Shown one piece after another: positions 25,896 through 35,089 of a stretch of DNA of 59,430 nt (position 1 is its first letter; each line of letters begins with the position of its first letter). The notes beneath the pieces were generated by a model. That model did not search any database, was not told the DNA's origin, and saw only the letters and a program-made list of their open reading frames with translations. This DNA is from Streptomyces minutiscleroticus. Lineage in GTDB: Bacteria; Actinomycetota; Actinomycetes; Streptomycetales; Streptomycetaceae. The DNA lies in the NCBI RefSeq assembly GCF_014650875.1, contig NZ_BMVU01000047.1, forward strand, positions 1 to 59,430, given 5' to 3'. Made by a program: the position numbers and the translations under genes.

Positions 25896-27209
25896 TCACT
25901 CGAACGGCACGTCCGCCGTAGCCCGGCAGGAGGGCACCGCGCGGGCGGTCCCGGCCGGCCGCGGCCCGCCCTCCCCGGCCAGGTCCGCCAGGGCCAGCAC
26001 CACACCGGTCTGGTACTCGACCTGCCGCGCGACCGGGATCCAGCGGGCCCGGTAGACGTGCTCGTACTCGGCGCACCACGCGTCGAGGAGCCGGTCGAGG
26101 TCGGCCAGGACGCCGGTGAGGCCGGGCGCGGCGGCGGTGACGAGCTGGTGCAGCAGCCCGGCGGCGCGCAGCGCGAGGCGCCGGCCGGAGATGCCCAGGG
26201 CGGTCAGACGGGCGGTGCCGAGCGGCGGCAGGCGGTGGCCGCCACCCGGGGCGCCGGGGTCCCAGGAGTCGGCGATGCCGGGGCAGACCAGCAGGTAGTC
26301 GTCGACCGGTGCGAGCAGCCGGGCGGCGTCCGGCAGGTCGCCCAGGCGCGGCCGGATGCGGGCGACCAGTTCCTCCAGGCGCCGCGCGTCCCGCCGCAGG
26401 GCGCGGCTCACGGTCCGCAGGGCCGCGTCCGCGTCGGCGGGCGGCCCGTCGTCCTGCACGGCGTGCACGCCCCACATGGGCGCCTCGACGACGGCGGTCA
26501 CCGTGCCGTACGCGTCGGGGTGGAACCAGGTCGACTCGACCGCGGCCTCGGTGATGGCGGCCGCCAGGTCGCCCGTCCTCGGGGGCGGTATGCGGTAGAC
26601 CCCGGGTCCCAGGGTGGGCCAGTACAGCGTGTCGTACGGGCCGAGTTCGAGCGGGACGCCCAGGCCGTCGGCGATGTGGGCCAGGCGCGGGGCGAGTCCC
26701 GGCAGGTCGCGGGTCAGCTCCACGAAGCCCCCGCCGACGTCGACGCCGTGCAGGGAGCACTGCAGGACGGGTCTCAGCTCGTCCTGGAGCCCGAGCAGGA
26801 CGCGGGTCTCGGGCAGGACGGCGCCGTCCGCGCCCTCGGGCAGCCACTCGGGCTGCTCCAGGAAGCCGGGGCGGAAGAAGTGCCGGAAGTAGTGGCCGAG
26901 GGTGTACGGGCCGGAGAGCCAGCCCTCGTTGCGGCGCGCGCCGTCCGGATCGAGGCACAGCAGCAGGTTCCAGGTGGTGCCGGCCGTGCCGGGACCGGCC
27001 AGGAGGCGTTCGGCGAGGTGCAGGGCGGTCGCGCCGCCCACGGGCTCGTTGGCGTGCGGCCCGGCGACGACGAGGACCTGCCGGTCGCCGTGCCCGACGG
27101 AGAGCAGCCACATCGGGGTCCCGGCCCGCGAGGCGCCCACCCGGCGCAGCCGGGCGTGCCCGGGGCTGCGGGCTGCGAGCGCGGCCGCCCGGGCGCCCAG
27201 CTCGTCCAC
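25896..27209 (-). CDS. M14-family zinc carboxypeptidase-like protein, paralogue 2
   Basis: 437 residues. Same motifs as the gene at 23638: GPHANEPVGG, SLHGVDVGG, VVEAPMW, and the same C-terminal WIPVARQVEYQTG. The GTG at 27209 is the first ordinary start codon in frame. However, the codons before it read LRYPS, matching the RYPT of paralogue 1, and no ribosome binding site precedes the GTG, so translation may begin a little upstream at a CTG (27236), with GAAGGG 7 bases before it. No signal peptide. Physiological substrate unknown. Confidence 0.8.
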   Translation of the reverse strand: MDELGARAAALAARSPGHARLRRVGASRAGTPMWLLSVGHGDRQVLVVAGPHANEPVGGATALHLAERLLAGPGTAGTTWNLLLCLDPDGARRNEGWLSGPYTLGHYFRHFFRPGFLEQPEWLPEGADGAVLPETRVLLGLQDELRPVLQCSLHGVDVGGGFVELTRDLPGLAPRLAHIADGLGVPLELGPYDTLYWPTLGPGVYRIPPPRTGDLAAAITEAAVESTWFHPDAYGTVTAVVEAPMWGVHAVQDDGPPADADAALRTVSRALRRDARRLEELVARIRPRLGDLPDAARLLAPVDDYLLVCPGIADSWDPGAPGGGHRLPPLGTARLTALGISGRRLALRAAGLLHQLVTAAAPGLTGVLADLDRLLDAWCAEYEHVYRARWIPVARQVEYQTGVVLALADLAGEGGPRPAGTARAVPSCRATADVPFE

Positions 27210-27318
27210 GGACGGGTAGCGGAGAAGTGGCGGCAGACTCGTGCCCTTCGCTGCGAGGGGGCCGTGACGGACAGGACGTGCACGCGGTACGCACAGTGAG
27301 TCATGGGCCGCGTCGTTT

Positions 27319-27356
27319 CGTCAACACCCGCCGGTGTCAAGGAAGTTAATACTTCC
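27319..27356 (-). promoter_or_regulatory. Candidate promoter/operator for the second M14 gene
   Basis: On the minus strand, TTGACA (27340-27335) and TTGACG (27324-27319) resemble -35 boxes. A perfect inverted repeat GGAAGT-TAAT-ACTTCC lies at 27341-27356. It is the only A+T-rich spot in the 468-bp gap 27210-27677; the rest of the gap holds GC-rich short direct repeats and nothing else I can support. Confidence 0.35.
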
Positions 27357-27677
27357 CCGCGCGCCGCCGCCGCGGCCCGGAGCCCGGCGGGGGCCGTCCG
27401 CCCGCCGCCGTACGGTCGCTCTCCGGCGCCCGCCGGACCGGACCCCGCCGGACCGGACCCCGGCGGACCGGGAACGGCGGTCCGACGCAGGCCGGTGCCG
27501 GCCGGCGCGGGCAGGGGCGGCCGGTGCGGACAGCGGGGTCGCGGTCGGTGCGAGGGCCGGCGCCGATGCGGACCGATGGCCAACGGTCAATGGTCAATGG
27601 CCGGTGCCGGCCGACGGCCGGTGCGGACCTGTGGCCGGGGCAGGCCGCTGGCCGACGGCCGGTGGCCGGCGGTCCGT

Positions 27678-28229
27678 TCAGGCCGAGGCGAGCCGGAACT
27701 CCATCCGGCCGAAGCTCACCTGGTCGCCGTCGCGGACGACGGCCGCGCCGACGACGCGCCGGCCGTTGACCGTCGTGCCGTTGGTCGAGCCGAGGTCGCG
27801 CAGCACCCACATGCCGCCCTGGTGCCTCAGTTCGGCGTGGACCCGCGACACGGACTCGTCGCTCAGCCGCAGCCCGCTGGCCGGGTCCCGGCCGATGCGC
27901 AGCGGGTACGAGCTGCCCGGCGACGGCAGCAGCAGCTTGGGCAGCCGCTCGGCCCGCCAGGCCCGGCCGAGCCGCGCGGTGAAGCCGGACACCGCCTCGA
28001 CGGTGCCGAACAGCGCCCGCGTCCAGCCCTTCTCGGCCCGCAGGTCGGCCGTGAGCAGCGCGATCTCGTCGGCGGTGCGGGCGGCGAGCGCCAGTTCCAT
28101 GCGGTGCACGAACGTGTCGTGCGAGAGCCGGCCCGCGGCGACGCCCTCCCTGAGCACCTCCAGGGCCCTGTCCCGTTCGGCGTCGGAGAGCCGTACGGGG
28201 TGCGCGGGGAACGGGAAGGACGACGTCAC
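27678..28229 (-). CDS. DUF1707 and FHA domain protein
   Basis: 183 residues. The N-terminal ~55 residues (VRLSDAERDRALEVLREG, LSHDTFVHRMELAL) are a DUF1707 helical domain. A C-terminal FHA domain follows with IGRDP, SVSRVHAELR and GSTNGTTVNGRRV, all phosphothreonine-pocket residues present. It probably reads Ser/Thr kinase signals. GTG 28229 start without a clear ribosome binding site. Divergent from treZ. Confidence 0.88.
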   Translation of the reverse strand: MTSSFPFPAHPVRLSDAERDRALEVLREGVAAGRLSHDTFVHRMELALAARTADEIALLTADLRAEKGWTRALFGTVEAVSGFTARLGRAWRAERLPKLLLPSPGSSYPLRIGRDPASGLRLSDESVSRVHAELRHQGGMWVLRDLGSTNGTTVNGRRVVGAAVVRDGDQVSFGRMEFRLASA

Positions 28230-28300
28230 AGTGGTGATTGTCGGTCAGCTTGGGCACAGGTGTCCAGGACGGGTCGCGACAGGGCACTTCCGGACGCGAT

Positions 28301-28314
28301 GCGCCGATCGGCGC
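28301..28314. promoter_or_regulatory. 14-bp perfect palindrome between FHA gene and treZ
   Basis: GCGCCGATCGGCGC, flanked on both sides by GCGATGCG-like direct repeats, in the 163-bp divergent intergenic region. A plausible operator; the binding protein is unknown. Confidence 0.35.
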
Positions 28315-28392
28315 GATGCGGCGGCGAATTGATCGTTTCTGTCGCACCATGGACGGGCGACGTCACGGAGAGCGAACGAGGGAGAACGGTCC

Positions 28393-30138
28393 GTGCAGTT
28401 CGAGGTGTGGGCACCAGAGGCGGAACGGATGACGCTCCACTGCGCGGGCGCCGCGCACGCGTTGGAGCGCGACCCCGCCCGGGCGGGGTGGTGGACGGGC
28501 GGGGCGGAGGCCGGCGACGGCACGCGGTACGGGTTCGCGGTGGACGACGGGCCGGTGCTGCCCGATCCGCGCTCGCGGCGGCAGCCGGACGGCCCCGACG
28601 GACTCAGCGCGGTGGTCGACCACGGCCGGTACGCGTGGCGGGCCGAGTGGGCGGGGCGCGGACTGCCGGGCGCGGTCCTGTACGAGCTGCACGTGGGCAC
28701 GTACACGCCCGAGGGCACCCTGGACGCGGCGGCCGCCCGCCTGGAGCACCTGGTGGAGCTGGGCGTCACGCACGTCGAGCTGATGCCGCTGTGCCCGTTC
28801 CCGGGCCGGCACGGCTGGGGGTACGAGGGGGTCTCGCTGTGGGCCGTACACGAGCCGTACGGCGGGCCCGAGGCGCTGAAACGCTTCGTCGACCGCGCCC
28901 ACGAGCTGGGCCTGGGCGTGGTCCTCGACGTGGTGCACAACCACCTCGGCCCGTCCGGCAACTACCTGCCCGCCTTCGGGCCGTACTTCACCGACACCCA
29001 TCACACGCCCTGGGGCTCGGCCGTGAACCTGGACGCCCCCGGCTCGGACGAGGTGCGCGCCTACTTCCTCGGCAGCGCCCTGGCCTGGCTGCGGGACTAC
29101 CGGATCGACGGGCTGCGCCTGGACGCGGTGCACGCGCTGGCGGACACGCGCGCGTGCCACTTCCTGGAGGAGCTGTCCACGGCCGTGGACGCGCTCGCGG
29201 AGGAGGTGGGCCGGCCGCTGTTCCTGATCGCCGAGTCGGACCTGAACGACCCGCGCGTGATCACCTCGCGCGCGGAGGGCGGCCTCGGGGTGCACGCGCA
29301 GTGGAACGACGACTTCCACCACGCCGTGCACACCGCGCTGACCGGTGAGGACCAGGGGTACTACGCGGACTTCGCGCGCGCGCCGCTCGCGGCCGTCGCC
29401 AAGACGCTCACCGGCGGCTTCTTCCACGACGGCACGTACTCCAGCTTCCGGGGCCGCGGCCACGGCCGCCCGCTGGACCGCACCCGGGTCTCGGCGCACC
29501 GGCTGCTGGGCTACTCCCAGACCCACGACCAGGTCGGCAACCGCGCCCTGGGCGACCGGCTGTCCATGTCGCTGTCCCCGGGGCTGCTGGCGTGCGCCGC
29601 CGCGCTGACCGTCACCGGGCCGTTCACGCCCATGCTGTTCATGGGCGAGGAGTGGGCGGCGGGCACGCCCTGGCAGTTCTTCACGGACCACACGGACCCG
29701 GAGCTCGCGGAGGCCGTGCGGCGCGGCAGGCGCCGGGAGTTCGCGGCCCACGGGTGGGCCGAGGAGGACGTCCCCGACCCGCAGGACCCCGCCACCCGCG
29801 ACCGCTCGTGCCTGGACTGGTCCGAGCCGGAGGGCGGCCACCACGCGCGCGTGCTGGACTGGTACCGGCGGCTGATCGCACTGCGGCACGCGTACGCGGA
29901 CCTGTCGGACCCCGACCTCTCGGACGTCAAGGTCGCCTTCGACGAGGAGGCGCGCTGGCTGGCCTTCCGGCGGGGCGACGTCCGGGTGGCGCTCAACGTC
30001 GGCAAGGAGTCCGCGGCCGTCCCGCTGGGCACCCGGTCCGTGCGCGTCCTGGCCGCCTGGGAGCCGGTCGACGGGCCCGGCGAGGACGGCCTGCTGCACC
30101 TGCCGGGCGAGTCCTGCGTGGTGCTGCTCCAGCAGTGA
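28393..30138 (+). CDS. treZ: Malto-oligosyltrehalose trehalohydrolase TreZ
   Basis: 581 residues. N-terminal isoamylase-type domain (FEVWAPEAERMTLHC), then GH13: VVLDVVHNHLG, nucleophile Asp in IDGLRLDAVHAL, acid Glu in LIAESDLNDPRV, and YSQTHDQVGNRA. The enzyme hydrolyses the bond next to the trehalose unit made by TreY and releases trehalose. GTG 28393 follows GAGGGAG. Separated from treY by the M14/SSI/FHA genes. Confidence 0.95.
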   Translation: MQFEVWAPEAERMTLHCAGAAHALERDPARAGWWTGGAEAGDGTRYGFAVDDGPVLPDPRSRRQPDGPDGLSAVVDHGRYAWRAEWAGRGLPGAVLYELHVGTYTPEGTLDAAAARLEHLVELGVTHVELMPLCPFPGRHGWGYEGVSLWAVHEPYGGPEALKRFVDRAHELGLGVVLDVVHNHLGPSGNYLPAFGPYFTDTHHTPWGSAVNLDAPGSDEVRAYFLGSALAWLRDYRIDGLRLDAVHALADTRACHFLEELSTAVDALAEEVGRPLFLIAESDLNDPRVITSRAEGGLGVHAQWNDDFHHAVHTALTGEDQGYYADFARAPLAAVAKTLTGGFFHDGTYSSFRGRGHGRPLDRTRVSAHRLLGYSQTHDQVGNRALGDRLSMSLSPGLLACAAALTVTGPFTPMLFMGEEWAAGTPWQFFTDHTDPELAEAVRRGRRREFAAHGWAEEDVPDPQDPATRDRSCLDWSEPEGGHHARVLDWYRRLIALRHAYADLSDPDLSDVKVAFDEEARWLAFRRGDVRVALNVGKESAAVPLGTRSVRVLAAWEPVDGPGEDGLLHLPGESCVVLLQQ

Positions 30139-30195
30139 GGGGCCGTCCGGCCCGGCCTCCACCGCCGGGGAGGCGGGCCCGGGCCGCGGGGGCCG

Positions 30196-31116
30196 TCAGA
30201 GCGGCCCTTCGTCCGGCAGGTCCGTCAGGCGTTCCAGCAGGATCGCCTCCCAGGCGTGCCGGAGCCGGGCGCGCAGCGCCGGGAGGGGCTCCTCGGTGCG
30301 GCCACGGAGGCGGTCGGCGAGGCGGACCACCGCCTCGCAGCGGGCCAGCCACAGGCCGCGCAGGCAGGGGCGGGCCCCGTACCCGGCGAGGGTCGCCGCG
30401 CGGACCGCCGCGGGCGCACCGACGGCGAGGGCGAGCCCGGCGATGTCCTCCGCCGGGTCGCCGACGACCGCGCCGGTCCAGTCGGCGACCCCGCACACCC
30501 GCCCGTCGGCGCCCACCAGCAGGTGTCCCTCCCCCAGTCCGTGGTGGACCAGGACGGCGGCGTCGGGCCGGCCCCCGAGCTGCACGGCGGCGGCGCCGGT
30601 GAGCTGGCGCAGCCGGGCGGGGTCGAACTCGTCGGCCACGCGCAGCCGTTCGGCGGCGCCCGCGGCGGCGACCTTGAGCGACTCCAGCGAGCGCGGCCGG
30701 ACGCGCGGCACGCCGAGCGTCTCCGCCTGGCGCACGGGCACCTCGCGCAGTCCGCTCAGCAGCCCCGCGAGGTCGGCCTCGCCGAGCGCGGACACCGTGC
30801 GGTACTCGCCGGGGCCGTCGGGGATCCGGGTGTCGAGCGCGCAGGGCAGGCCGTCCGCCCACTCGCCGTGCGCGACGGTCGCGGGGACGGCCACCCCGGC
30901 GTGCGGCCGCACCAGCTCGCGCAGCCGCAGCTCGCGCCGGAGCGCGGTGCCGGCGTCGCGGTCCGGGGCGAGCCTGAGGACGTACCGGGCGCCCACCAGC
31001 CAGGTGAAGGGCGCGCCGTCGCCGGCGGGCCCGATCTCGACCGCGCCGCCGTCCGGGAGGAGGGAGCGGACCAGCCTGCGTACCGTGTCCGCCGTGGGTG
31101 CTGCTGCCTGGGTCAT
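30196..31116 (-). CDS. Phosphotransferase-like protein with altered catalytic loop
   Basis: 306 residues with the aminoglycoside-phosphotransferase layout. N-lobe YVLRLAPDRDAG has Arg where the ATP-binding Lys is common, and the metal site is VADWTGAVVGDPAED. The catalytic loop reads LVHHGLGEGHLLV, where the family has HGDL: the catalytic Asp position is Gly. The Asp of the metal site is kept. It may be a non-catalytic or altered enzyme. ATG 31116. Lies 46 bp downstream of the M24 peptidase gene, same direction. Confidence 0.72.
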   Translation of the reverse strand: MTQAAAPTADTVRRLVRSLLPDGGAVEIGPAGDGAPFTWLVGARYVLRLAPDRDAGTALRRELRLRELVRPHAGVAVPATVAHGEWADGLPCALDTRIPDGPGEYRTVSALGEADLAGLLSGLREVPVRQAETLGVPRVRPRSLESLKVAAAGAAERLRVADEFDPARLRQLTGAAAVQLGGRPDAAVLVHHGLGEGHLLVGADGRVCGVADWTGAVVGDPAEDIAGLALAVGAPAAVRAATLAGYGARPCLRGLWLARCEAVVRLADRLRGRTEEPLPALRARLRHAWEAILLERLTDLPDEGPL

Positions 31117-31162
31117 GGTCGCGCCGTGGTCGTGGTCCGGGCGGGGGACGCGTGCGGGGCGG

Positions 31163-32287
31163 TCAGTGGACGACCGCCAGGTCGCGCGGGGTGTCGTTGA
31201 GGCGGCGGCCGCCGTCCCCGGTGACGGTGACGATGTCCTCGATGCGCACCCCGAAGCGGCCGGGGAGGTAGATCCCGGGCTCCACGGAGAAGCACATGCC
31301 GGGTACGAGGGGCAGTTCCTCGCCCTCGACCATGTAGGGCGGCTCGTGCGTGGTGACGCCTATGCCGTGCCCGGTGCGGTGGATGAAGTGCTCCCCGTAC
31401 CCGGCCTCCGTGATGACCGCCCGGGCGGCCCGGTCCACCTCCTGGCAGGCGATGCCCGGGCGGACGGCCCGGAAGGCGGCCTCCTGGGCCTCGCGGACCA
31501 CGTCGTGCACCTTCCGCTCCTCCGCGTCCGGCTCCCCCACGTGCACGGTGCGGGAGGTGTCGGAGCCGTAGCCGTGCTTCAGGCCGCCGAAGTCCAGGAC
31601 GACCGTGTCGCCGTCCTCGATGACCCGGTCGCCCGCCTCGTGGTGCGGGTCGGCGCCGTTGGGCCCGGAGCCGACGACCGTGAAGTCGACCCGGGAGTGG
31701 CCGTGGGCGCGCAGCAGGTCGGCGAGGTCGCGGGCGACGTCGGTCTCGCGGCGCCCGGCGAAGGGCACCCGCAGGATCTCCTCGTACGCGGCGTCCGCGG
31801 CCGCGCCGGCCGCCGCCAGGCGCTCCAGCTCCGCCGGGTCCTTCACGGCCCGCAGCATCGGCAGGGCGTCGGTGAGGGAGGCGTACGCCGTGCCGGGCAG
31901 GGTCCGCTGCAGGCCCAGCAGGTGCATCGCCCAGGTGTTGTCGCTGACGCCGTAGCGGCCGTCCGGGTCGAGGAGCGGGGCCGTGACGGCGTACGGGTCC
32001 CTGCCGTCGGTCCAGTCGCGCAGCGTCAGCGCCGGGGCGCCCACCGCCCGGGCGGCGTCGGGCGCCTCCAGGGCGGGCACGACGAGCACCGGGTCCTGTC
32101 CGGGCGTCAGCACCAGCAGGGTGAGCCGCTCCGTGTCGGCCGGCGGCGCGTACCCGGTGAGCCAGACCAGGTCGGGGCCGGGTGCGACCAGCAGCCCGGC
32201 GAGTCCCGCCTCGGCCGCCGACCGCGCGGCGCGCTCCATGCGGGCGCGGTGGTCGGCGGCGGTGAAGGGGGCGGGCGCGGCGGTCAT
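31163..32287 (-). CDS. M24-family Xaa-Pro aminopeptidase-like metallopeptidase
   Basis: 374 residues. Creatinase-type N-domain, then the pita-bread catalytic domain with all five metal ligands visible: VVLDFGG, GSDTSRT, RTGHGIGVTTHEPP, FSVEPGIY and GVRIEDIV. Likely removes residues from X-Pro peptides. ATG 32287. No signal peptide, so cytoplasmic. Confidence 0.88.
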   Translation of the reverse strand: MTAAPAPFTAADHRARMERAARSAAEAGLAGLLVAPGPDLVWLTGYAPPADTERLTLLVLTPGQDPVLVVPALEAPDAARAVGAPALTLRDWTDGRDPYAVTAPLLDPDGRYGVSDNTWAMHLLGLQRTLPGTAYASLTDALPMLRAVKDPAELERLAAAGAAADAAYEEILRVPFAGRRETDVARDLADLLRAHGHSRVDFTVVGSGPNGADPHHEAGDRVIEDGDTVVLDFGGLKHGYGSDTSRTVHVGEPDAEERKVHDVVREAQEAAFRAVRPGIACQEVDRAARAVITEAGYGEHFIHRTGHGIGVTTHEPPYMVEGEELPLVPGMCFSVEPGIYLPGRFGVRIEDIVTVTGDGGRRLNDTPRDLAVVH

Positions 32288-32432
32288 CGCGGCTCCGTTC
32301 GTCGGATCGTCGGAAGGCTACGGGCAGCATCCTGCCCGTACGGCACGGGCCGCGCGAGCGGTCGGCACGCCTTTCGGCGGCACCGCCCCGCCGCCGCCCC
32401 CGCCGAGCGGCCCGCCTCCTCCCCCGCCCCGG

Positions 32433-33059
32433 TCACGTGACGACCGCGGGCGTCACCGACAGCTGCTGGTGGACGCCGCTCGCGTGGCGGACCGTCAGGA
32501 CCAGCGCGGTGCCGGGCTCGGCGGCCGCGACGGCCCCGACGAGGTCGGCGACGGAGTCGACCCGGGTTCCGCCGAGGGTGAGCAGGACGTCCCCGCGGAC
32601 CAGCCCCGCCGCGTGGCCGGGTCCGGGGACGTGCACGCCGACGAGGAGCGCGCCCGGCCCCGCGGCGGCGTCCACCGCCTCCACGCCGAGCGTCGCGCGC
32701 ACCTCCCGGGCGGCAGGTCCCGCCTTCGGCGACACGGACGCGGACGCGCCCGGGGACGGCGCGCCGCCGGCCCGGGCGGCCGCCGCCCGTGCGCCTTCCG
32801 CCCCCTCCCGCTCTCCTCCCGCCTGCGCACGGGCCCGCGGGTCGGCGGGCCCGTGCGCGCCGAGCACCGCGGTGCCCACGGTGCCCAGCCCGACGCCCGC
32901 CAGCACCAGGGCCGCCGCGGCGACCGGGACGAGCAGCGCGATCAGCAGCCGCCGTCCGCGCCGGGGCGCGGGACGAGGGCCCCGTGCGGACCGGGACGGA
33001 TCGCCCGGGACCGTCTCCCGGCCGGGCATGGGCCTGGGACGCAAAGCCGTCGGTTCCAT
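32433..33059 (-). CDS. Membrane-anchored PDZ domain protein
   Basis: 208 residues. A basic N-terminus, one transmembrane helix (LLIALLVPVAAAALVLAGVG), an Ala/Pro/Gly-rich linker and a C-terminal PDZ domain (GVHVPGPGHAAGLVRGDVLL, TLGGTRVDSVADLVGAV). No protease domain is attached, so it may act as an adaptor at the outer face of the membrane. ATG 33059 is preceded by GGAGGTGG about 9 bases away. Confidence 0.8.
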   Translation of the reverse strand: MEPTALRPRPMPGRETVPGDPSRSARGPRPAPRRGRRLLIALLVPVAAAALVLAGVGLGTVGTAVLGAHGPADPRARAQAGGEREGAEGARAAAARAGGAPSPGASASVSPKAGPAAREVRATLGVEAVDAAAGPGALLVGVHVPGPGHAAGLVRGDVLLTLGGTRVDSVADLVGAVAAAEPGTALVLTVRHASGVHQQLSVTPAVVT

Positions 33060-33196
33060 GGCTTCGACCACCTCCGGGCACAGCCCTACCCCCCGCGCCG
33101 ACGTGCGACGATCCTCGAACGGGTGATGCCGCCGCCCGCCGTTCGGCCGGTCCGCCCGGCCCGGCCCGGCGGACCCGCTCCCGGGCGGCGGTGGCC

Positions 33197-35089
33197 TCAG
33201 TCCGGACGGCCGCCCGGGGCCGCGTGCCCGTCGTGCCCGCCGTGCCCTCCCCCGTGGTCGAACCTCAGCACCTCGGCGGGCAGCACGACGAAGGGCCGCA
33301 TCATGCCCATGTCCTCGTGCTCCAGCAGGTGGCAGTGGTACATGAAGCGGCCGTACGCCCCGTCGAAGCGGCCCATGATCCGCAGCAGCTGGCTCCCCGG
33401 CACCTGGAAGACGTCCTTGTACCCGTGCTCGTTGGGCGCGAGCGGGATCGTCCGGTCCGGGTCGTGGGCGACCGGCGTCCGCGTGCCGCCGAGCGCCGGG
33501 TCGAAGCCCGACACGTCGTACGCGTCCCGGCCCAGCACCTGGAAGTCGGCCAGGTGGACGTGCATGGGGTGGACGATCGGGGCCAGGTTGAGGAAGCTCC
33601 ACTGCTCGTGGGCGCCCTCGGCGACCGTGAAGCCGAGCCCGTCGTTGAACGTCCGGGCCGTGCGCCGGTAGGTCCTCGTGGTCCCGTCGGGGCCGGTGAG
33701 CCGGATGACGCCCTCGGTGGGCACCTGCACCTCGCCGGGGTCCTCGACCTCGGTCATCTCCCAGATCTCCGGGTGCCCGCCGCCGCCCTTCGTGGCCGGC
33801 GGGGTCAGGACGATCAACCGGTGGCCGTGCTCCACGTCGTGCGTCAGCCGGCGGAAGGAGCCGGAGAGCACCTCCGGCGGTTCGAAGGCGTCCGGCTCCG
33901 CGGCCGGGCCCACCCGGAACTCCATGACCGCCGGGTACGGCACGCCGTTCACCGGGTCGGGCACGCCGGGCGCCTGACCGCGCCCCTTGTTCACCAGCCG
34001 CAGCCGCCGCCCGGCGAACGCCCGGAAGTCCACCAGCAGGTCGAACCGCTCGGCCGGTGCCGCGCTCAGCGTGGGCATCGCCGTGTCGAAGTCGACCGGC
34101 ACCGGCCGGGGCAGCAGCCCGCCGTCGCTGCCGATCTGGTGGACGGCGCCCGGCACGGGGGTGCCGTCCTCGTCGATCAGGACGAGCTCGTAGATCCGCG
34201 CGTTGGAGACGTTGACCAGGCGGAAGCGGTACCAGGCGGCGTCGACCTCGGCGTACGGCCAGATCCGGCCGTTGACCGTGGTGTACGGGCCGGTGAAGGG
34301 CAGGGTGACCCGCTTGCCCGTCTCCGGGTTCTCCTCCTGGGCGATCACGGTCTTGTGCAGCAGGCGGCCGTCGAGCCGGCCGTCCTCGTCCGTGTCGAGG
34401 TTGCGGTCGGCGAGCAGCAGCGGGATCTCCCGCGCGCCGCCCGGGAGGCCCAGCGCGTCCTCCTCGTCGTCGCGGACCAGGTAGGCGCCGTACAGGCCCG
34501 CGTACACGTTCCACCGTGTGATGTTCATGGCGTGGTCGTGGTACCACCACTGCGCCGCCTGGTGGTCGTTCGGGTACTCGGAGAGCTGGGCGTCGCCGGA
34601 GCCCACGGCGTTGTCGGCCCAGCCGTCGTTGCCGCCGCCGGTCTGGGCGCCGTGCAGGTGGGTCACCGTCCAGGCGGGCAGCGCGGCCACGCCCGGGTCG
34701 GGCGCCGCGCCGCCGCGGCCCGGCTCGGTGGTGGCGGGCGGCGTGCCCGCGGGCCGCGACGGCACCTCGACCGCCGTGACCGGGTACTCGCTGCCCCTGG
34801 GCACGCGGTTGGTCCAGGCGATGCGGACGCGCTGCCCGCGGCGGACCTCGACGGTCGGGCCCGGCACCCGGCCGTCGTAGCCCCACATCAGGGTCGGCGG
34901 CAGCTGCGGGTGCAGCCGCACCCAGGCGGGCCGCACCGCGATCTCGGTCTCGCGCAGCACGTCGGACGTGCCGGGCCGCAGGACCGGCGGGACGGGCAGC
35001 GGCGCGACGTACGGCGTGAGTCCGTCGGCCGCCGCCGGCGCGGGCTCCTCGGGCGACCGCTCCGGAGTCCTCTCGATGATGTCGGTCAA
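33197..35089 (-). CDS. Multicopper oxidase resembling phenoxazinone synthase (PhsA) / CotA
   Basis: 630 residues from TTG 35089. Copper sites: THLHGA, WYHDHAMN, HPMHVHLADF and YHCHLLEHEDMGM, so T1 and T2/T3 centres are complete. The LTDIIERT N-terminus and overall organisation recall S. antibioticus phenoxazinone synthase and bilirubin oxidase/CotA enzymes. No Sec or Tat signal is visible, so it should be cytoplasmic or exported with a partner. A His/Gly-rich tail (HGGGHGGHDGHAAPGG) could bind metal. TTG has GGGGG about 9 bases upstream; GTGs at 35131 or 35143 would add residues with no similarity. Confidence 0.85.
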   Translation of the reverse strand: MTDIIERTPERSPEEPAPAAADGLTPYVAPLPVPPVLRPGTSDVLRETEIAVRPAWVRLHPQLPPTLMWGYDGRVPGPTVEVRRGQRVRIAWTNRVPRGSEYPVTAVEVPSRPAGTPPATTEPGRGGAAPDPGVAALPAWTVTHLHGAQTGGGNDGWADNAVGSGDAQLSEYPNDHQAAQWWYHDHAMNITRWNVYAGLYGAYLVRDDEEDALGLPGGAREIPLLLADRNLDTDEDGRLDGRLLHKTVIAQEENPETGKRVTLPFTGPYTTVNGRIWPYAEVDAAWYRFRLVNVSNARIYELVLIDEDGTPVPGAVHQIGSDGGLLPRPVPVDFDTAMPTLSAAPAERFDLLVDFRAFAGRRLRLVNKGRGQAPGVPDPVNGVPYPAVMEFRVGPAAEPDAFEPPEVLSGSFRRLTHDVEHGHRLIVLTPPATKGGGGHPEIWEMTEVEDPGEVQVPTEGVIRLTGPDGTTRTYRRTARTFNDGLGFTVAEGAHEQWSFLNLAPIVHPMHVHLADFQVLGRDAYDVSGFDPALGGTRTPVAHDPDRTIPLAPNEHGYKDVFQVPGSQLLRIMGRFDGAYGRFMYHCHLLEHEDMGMMRPFVVLPAEVLRFDHGGGHGGHDGHAAPGGRPD

